The notes beneath the pieces are model-generated. The model had not been told where the DNA came from. It worked only from the letters and a program-made list of their open reading frames with translations, and made no database searches. From the NCBI GenBank assembly GCA_003254905.1, contig QANU01047353.1, positions 576,510 to 640,509 on the forward strand: 64,000 nt of DNA, given 5' to 3'. This DNA comes from Nissolia schottii (lineage: Eukaryota; Streptophyta; Magnoliopsida; Fabales; Fabaceae). The translations under genes were made by a program, and so were the position numbers. This document shows positions 60,674 to 64,000 of the stretch, piece after piece. The stretch's first letter is position 1. Each line of letters starts with the position of its first letter.

Positions 60674-62500
60674 ATGGGTTCAATTGGACCTGAAAGGTTT
60701 CAAGATTACTTCTCTTCTTACACATTATGTCGGCTTAACTAGCTATCTTACAATTTCATAATCCCAATTACAGTATTAAGCATAGTTTATACTTATAGTT
60801 ATCATAAAGTTTTTGGGACTTATATCATTTAAAGCGAAAAAGGAAAAATATACAATTTTAAATCGATTACATTGTGTGTGAATTCCATTAAATGACATCT
60901 AAATGTTGTTCTTGTTCTTTGTTGTTTTTGTGTTATGTAGCTCAAAGGCAGAGGTTGTCACCGTTGATGTTGTTGCAGCCAAGGGTTGGATCAAGACCGG
61001 ATATGTTTATTTGGATGTAAGGTATGAAAACCTGTTTGTAATTTCTTTGTCATCTTGTGATTTATAGCTTGTGTGATTGGTATGTCAGGACAAAGGATAG
61101 AGATATAAAAATAGAAATTCTTGCATTTTTTACATCTAATTGAAGTGAGAACTAAGGGTACATAAATTTTTTTGCATGAGGGACATAGAATTAGACTCTG
61201 GAGGGACAATAATTTTCTTAATTTTTGTTCCATGATCTATCTCAGGTATCTAACGCAAACATAAGACATGAGTTTGAATTCTTAAAATAGTTTATGTTTG
61301 CGGATAAGATATATTGCATGCATCTATCACTCTTAAACCTGAACAGATGGAGCCAGGTGAATTGGGTGGAATCTTACTTTGAGAATTTAGGAAATTATTT
61401 CTTGGTTTTTGTCATCTAAGGTCTCTTTGAATTTTATGAGTTTTAATTCATGATACTTATTTCTTTAGTTTTGCTAATTAATATGTAGGACTGCGGAAGA
61501 GTTCCAAAAAGAGCATGTGGATGCAGAGAAGATCATTAACATTCCCTACATGTTCAATACACCAGAGGGTAATGATTTTTTTTTTTCTTTTCTTTTTTTA
61601 AAAACCAATTTTGAACAGTGAGGTTAGGTCAAGTCGTAAAAGAATAACTCACCACAATTCGGTAAATTACGGTTTGAATCTCAATTAATAGAGTTGTTAA
61701 TATTTAAATGTTTACATTACTCTAACATAATTGTGTTTAATAGAAAGATATTTGTAAGGGGAAAAAAGGAATTTTAGGATCAACTTTTGGTTTTTGTTTT
61801 CGTTTTTTTGTTTTTGCTTTCAATTTTTTTTTTTAATTTTGTAAAGGGAACAACGACAACAAAAAAAAATTATTATAATTATTTCTTTCATAATATCCTA
61901 AAAAATAAGAAATAAATTAAAAATAAAAAATAGAAAATCAAACCAAACATACCCTAAATATTCTTTATTTAGGATAACAAGCTTTTATAGATTCTTTTGT
62001 TGAGATATGAAGCAATGTGATTTTGGAGAACAGGTAGGGTGAAGAACCAAGAGTTTATGAAGGAGGTTTCGTCTGCTTTCAAGAAAGAAGATCACCTCAT
62101 TGTGGTAACTTTGATTTTATTTTTTTTGGTTAATAAATTTTTAAATTTTTTTTATCAAAATTGCTAGTATCAAAAGTTCATTGAGCTTCTCCTAATCTAG
62201 TTCGAACTTAGTTGATCTATTATAGAATAAAGTTTTTTTAGCATTATTCATTTTTATTTACAAGACTCAAACCCAAAATTTACTTATAAAAAATAAGTGT
62301 CAAACCTAAACTTATCCGGTGCTGATTAATTTTTTAAATTTATAATTAATGGAAAACTTTGACCTTCTACCTTATTATAGATTAGTGCTAGTAGTTATTG
62401 CCTGCGAATTTCTTTTGTGAATTCTTCCTTCTACATGTGTTTTCAGGGTTGTCAAAGTGGGGTGAGGTCTCTTTATGCTACTGCTGATATGTTGGCTGAG
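60674..62500 (+). CDS. STR18: single-domain rhodanese, STR18-like thiosulfate sulfurtransferase (5' part; gene continues past the window)
   Basis: Exons are 60674-60696, 60941-61021, 61489-61568, 62034-62104 and 62447-62500, all GT/AG with agreeing phases. The protein begins MGSIGPESSKAEVVTVDVVA, then the rhodanese landmarks GYVYLDVRTAEEF, INIPYMFNTPEGRVKN, EFMKEVSSAFKKEDHLIV and the active-site loop GCQSGVRSLYA, where the Cys is the sulfur carrier. Single-domain plant rhodaneses of the STR16-18 type transfer sulfane sulfur from thiosulfate or similar donors to acceptors such as cyanide or thioredoxin. There is no N-terminal targeting extension, so a cytosolic form is likely. The last visible exon ends ADMLAE with a gtaagt donor, and the remaining exon (expected GGGYxxW and C-terminus) is not found before base 64000. 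Confidence 0.9.
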
Positions 62501-64000
62501 GTAAGTTATATATTCTTTAAGTTAGTGTTTGGTCTACCAAGAACATAATAAAAGAGAGATATGATGATAGAAAATTCATGTATATTTTATATTTTATTAA
62601 AGTGGAGATAAGAAAGAGAAAAAAAAATTACTTGTGGAGATATAGAATTGGAAACATAATCTAAATTCTGCTCAATTTCAAGATAATGGAAAAGCTAACA
62701 AGTGTTTTAGGGTCATTTGTTAAAAAGTTTAAAGTAAAAAGTGTTTTATTGAAAGTGTATGTTTTTTAAGCTTTTAATGCATTCATTGCATTGAAAATGC
62801 CCAAATTTTTTAACAAGTGCTCTTAGAGAGAAATACTTGGGTGTTCATGGAGCACATTTAATGTGCATTCCATGAGCATCAATAACCATTGATTTGAATT
62901 TAAAATGTATAAAAAAATACAAAATAGTAATAATCAATGATTGTGAATGCTCATGAAGTATGCATTCTATGAGCATCTAAGGATTTATCGCTCTTAGAAC
63001 ACTTCTTAGCTAAACCTTAAGATAGTTAAATGTTTTTAAAGACAAAAGTATTTTACGTAAGTCTCACACTATTAATTGAACCGTACACTTGATTTAAGAA
63101 TTGGTATCTAACACACACCCAAATGTTGTTAATTCTAGTGTGTGATCAAATAATAATTTATAAAACTAAATTAAACCCTAAATAAACGTAGTAAAGGGAG
63201 CTAACTTAGGTTGTCTCTCAAGAAAGCAATTCGAAAGCTAATTACAAGTTCAATTAAATTGGGGGGTTTGATTTGACAAATTTGAATTAAAAGGAAAGCA
63301 AAACAAAAGTGAATCAACAATAATAAAAATCAATATCTTGCATACAATGTTTCTAGATCAATGATTAATTATCATTGGTTCCTAATCAATTATTCATAGA
63401 AGGGGATGTTGTTTGTAGTTGGAATCTCTAACTAACATGCAATTCACCTAAGAGACTACGATAGTCAATCTCCTAAGCATTAATTAATATAGGAATTAAT
63501 TGCTAAGATCTTAGCATTTAAAACCCATATCATCTATGTTCCAATTGCACAACCTAATTAGATCTAATTAGTTCTCTAAAAGTTCCCAAATCTTAAATCA
63601 ATAAATCATAAGATCGTCAAGATCTATTAACCCAGAATCAATCATAGCCAATAACATGCAATCACTATATTACTAATCAGGCGTGGAACAATTCATGAAC
63701 AAACATTAGGCTCAAGAACCTCTAATTAATCCTAATCTAGAGTTACTGCATACAAAATATTAAGGAAACTAAGCCTTCATGTGTGGAGGATAAAAACGCA
63801 CAATAAATAAATTAAAGGGAGAAGAAGAATAGATTTGAAAATAAATGTGAAACCTGAATTAATAAATAAGAAAGACGAGTCAAATCACAAAGAAACTTGT
63901 ACGCGATCGCGAGAGTGCCAACAACCTATGAACGAGACAAAACTAATAAAGCATCACTAACATTAATAATAAGATGCTGAAAAATAAAAGGAAAGACTGT
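62501..64000. other. long intron of the rhodanese gene with unassigned repetitive-looking DNA
   Basis: No further rhodanese exon is visible. From about 63100 to the end the text changes to a less T-rich composition with many 'ctaattag'/'aattaat' words and no open frame. It looks like part of a dispersed repeat inserted in the intron, but ends and family cannot be set from this window. Confidence 0.4.

Noticed and set aside
1-64000. CRISPR arrays, bacterial operons, rRNA or tRNA genes
   Set aside because: The DNA is plant nuclear; spaced repeats seen are microsatellites, minisatellites or transposon termini. The tRNA-like words found are retroelement primer sites, not tRNA genes.

Overview
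The window is nuclear DNA from a flowering plant. Its spliced multi-exon genes, AT-rich spacers and repeat types fit a legume of the soybean group (Glycine/Phaseoleae); that placement is inference from protein and repeat style, not from a database search. Apart from one N gap (1372-1936) and a few single N bases the sequence is continuous.

Layout. (1) 2.05-4.30 kb, plus: complete three-exon gene for a GPI-anchored thaumatin-like protein. (2) 4.3-11.8 kb: AT-rich spacer with decayed repeats. (3) 11.8-16.7 kb, minus: complete seven-exon calmodulin-lysine N-methyltransferase gene (320 aa), with a Tourist-like MITE in an intron and a compound microsatellite just before an acceptor. (4) 17.8-45.0 kb, minus: two tandem OPT7-like oligopeptide transporter genes. 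Copy 1 (17.8-22.4 kb) has every exon but one extra base in exon 2. Copy 2 is split: its 3' half is at 24.4-28.2 kb and its 5' half at 43.2-45.0 kb. The roughly 15 kb between them is a nest of old copia- and gypsy-type LTR fossils, a solo LTR, two Mutator-like DNA elements and a piece of a DUF547 gene, and the second part of exon 3 is missing. (5) 45-49.6 kb: AT-rich spacer with a degenerate minisatellite. (6) 49.7-52.2 kb, minus: complete seven-exon EAF6 gene (157 aa), a NuA4 acetyltransferase subunit. (7) 53.2-54.3 kb: two further inverted-repeat elements. (8) 54.9-58.7 kb, minus: complete nine-exon RsmB/NOP2/NSUN-like RNA m5C methyltransferase (389 aa). (9) 60.7 kb to past the right edge, plus: first five exons of a STR18-like single-domain rhodanese.

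The most unusual observation is in OPT copy 2. Its last coding exon carries a 1,076-nt insert flanked by a 52-bp direct duplication containing AG|GT. Splicing from the GT in one duplicate to the AG in the other would remove the insert exactly and keep the frame. Both one-base indels between the duplicates fall in the halves that would be intronic. This looks like a new intron made by an insertion-linked duplication, and copy 1 lacks it.

The genes are unrelated housekeeping or defence genes and not a pathway. The only linked system is the OPT tandem pair. Exon limits were found by hand from splice consensus, phase arithmetic and family knowledge. In every gene called complete, the exon lengths sum to a whole number of codons.
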